This document shows, in pieces, positions 59,257 through 60,000 of a stretch of DNA of 60,000 nt. A program made the position numbers and the translations under genes. Source of the stretch: Symsagittifera roscoffensis. Lineage: Eukaryota > Xenacoelomorpha > Acoela > Convolutidae. The stretch covers positions 80,763,526-80,823,525 of the forward strand of contig NC_087064.1 in assembly GCF_963678635.1 (NCBI RefSeq), read 5' to 3'. Under the pieces are notes generated by a model, which was not told the DNA's origin, ran no database searches, and was given only the letters and a program-made list of their open reading frames with translations. Numbering within the stretch: the stretch's first letter is position 1; each line of letters begins with the position of its first letter.

Positions 59257-59948
59257 TTGAACATTAAGACAAGTTTGCAGCTCGAAACGTCAATTGTAAT
59301 CTGTGTGGGGAAAAAGGCTCCTTTCGCAAAATGCTGCGATTCAAGCAAACCACAGGTAGACAATGTCATATCAGATGAAGAAGACGAAGAAACGACTATA
59401 TTTATCAGTCAAAAACTTAGAAGTTATCATTGTTGCAACTGGGGAAAATGTTTGAAGGCCACAATTAGTGCGAAAGAAGCACTATTCAGCGCGGATTTGG
59501 TACGGGAGTTCCGGCATCTTTTGTCAACAAAAAGACAGCTGATATGTTTTTATCCCAGGAACCAAAAGCAAAAACCTTAACAATTCAAGAAAGACCAATC
59601 ACCACGTCTTACGTTGATTACAGCCACAGACTTTTTTCCCTAATCGGAACACTATTAATAGATATCAACTCAAACGGCTGGGTGAAGAAGAACGCAAATT
59701 TGCTAATCTCTGAAAATAGAACACGTTGCCTACTAGGCTTAGACTTACAACCTGATCTAGGTATTATGACAAAACCACTGCAACCACCAAACACAGTCAG
59801 CAAGATCGCAAAATCAGAAGAAGAAATCGAGTCGACAATATCAAAAAAGTCGAAAGAACGTTTCATCAAAGATATGAAGATTAGATTGGGCAGGTCAAAA
59901 AACCATAAAGTAAAAACTCTTTTCAAATCGCCGTTGATACCTATATAA
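59257..59948 (+). pseudogene. Degraded LTR-retroelement zinc-knuckle and protease region
   Basis: At 59281-59345 the parts of a Cys-x2-Cys-Gly-x-Lys-Gly knuckle and Phe-Ala-Lys-x-Cys lie in different frames, so the knuckle is frameshifted. It is followed by an acidic stretch. From about 59480 a frame continuing through 59544-59948 reads like a retropepsin. At the active-site position it has Gly-Thr-Gly (59499-59507) instead of the catalytic Asp-Thr-Gly. Leu-Leu-Gly-Leu-Asp-Leu-Gln (59737-59757) matches the conserved hydrophobic-Gly block late in such proteases, and Leu-Gly-Ile follows shortly after. RT is not reached before a stop at 59946. The copy is dead by these signs. Confidence 0.55.
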
Positions 59949-60000
59949 GAAAAGGGAAGAGGAGTCACGATTCACATTCAACAAAGCTGGGCAATGAAAT

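Overview
The window is AT-rich nuclear DNA of an invertebrate animal. This rests on canonical GT-AG introns of up to about 27 kb, an animal Cys-loop receptor gene, an IAP-type RING protein, a LINE with a simple-repeat tail, a degraded LTR retroelement and dense non-autonomous transposons. The phylum cannot be fixed from this sequence. A block of 200 Ns shows that this is an assembled scaffold.

Layout. 1-2735 is a 291-bp satellite array. 3212-6321 holds two plus-strand reading frames: one with two BIR-like zinc motifs, the other with an IAP-spaced RING finger and a duplicated 48-residue block. They are either one inhibitor-of-apoptosis gene in two exons or two neighbours. 6322-18635 has no gene I can support. 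It holds fold-back elements, MITE-like elements and a diverged 1.25-kb duplication.

19028-57013 on the minus strand is the 3' part of one spliced gene for an anion-type Cys-loop ligand-gated channel. Five exons join with matching phases into 474 codons. They cover the extracellular domain from the Trp-x-Pro-Asp-Thr motif onward, the Cys-loop, M1, M2 with a Pro-Ala-Arg anion signature, M3, a long cytoplasmic loop and M4. The first exons (signal peptide and N-terminal domain) were not found in 57014-60000 and probably lie beyond the window. The intron between M2 and M3 is 26.7 kb. It contains a 5'-truncated LINE (39766-41729), the assembly gap and many small transposons.

58331-59948 is a frameshifted LTR-retroelement gag/protease remnant.

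The most interesting non-coding signal is a pair of dispersed element families, called A and B here. They have unrelated interiors but the same ends: GTTCCGAC at the 5' end followed by a small hairpin, and near the 3' end the inverted copy GTCGGAAC, a second hairpin, then CTTG and T. The hairpin sequences differ between families while the pairing is kept. This resembles Helentron/HINE (DINE-1-like) rolling-circle elements. At least ten copies or fragments lie here, including a 252-bp tandem derivative.

All functional statements rest on motif recognition by eye. No database search, expression data or folding calculation was available.
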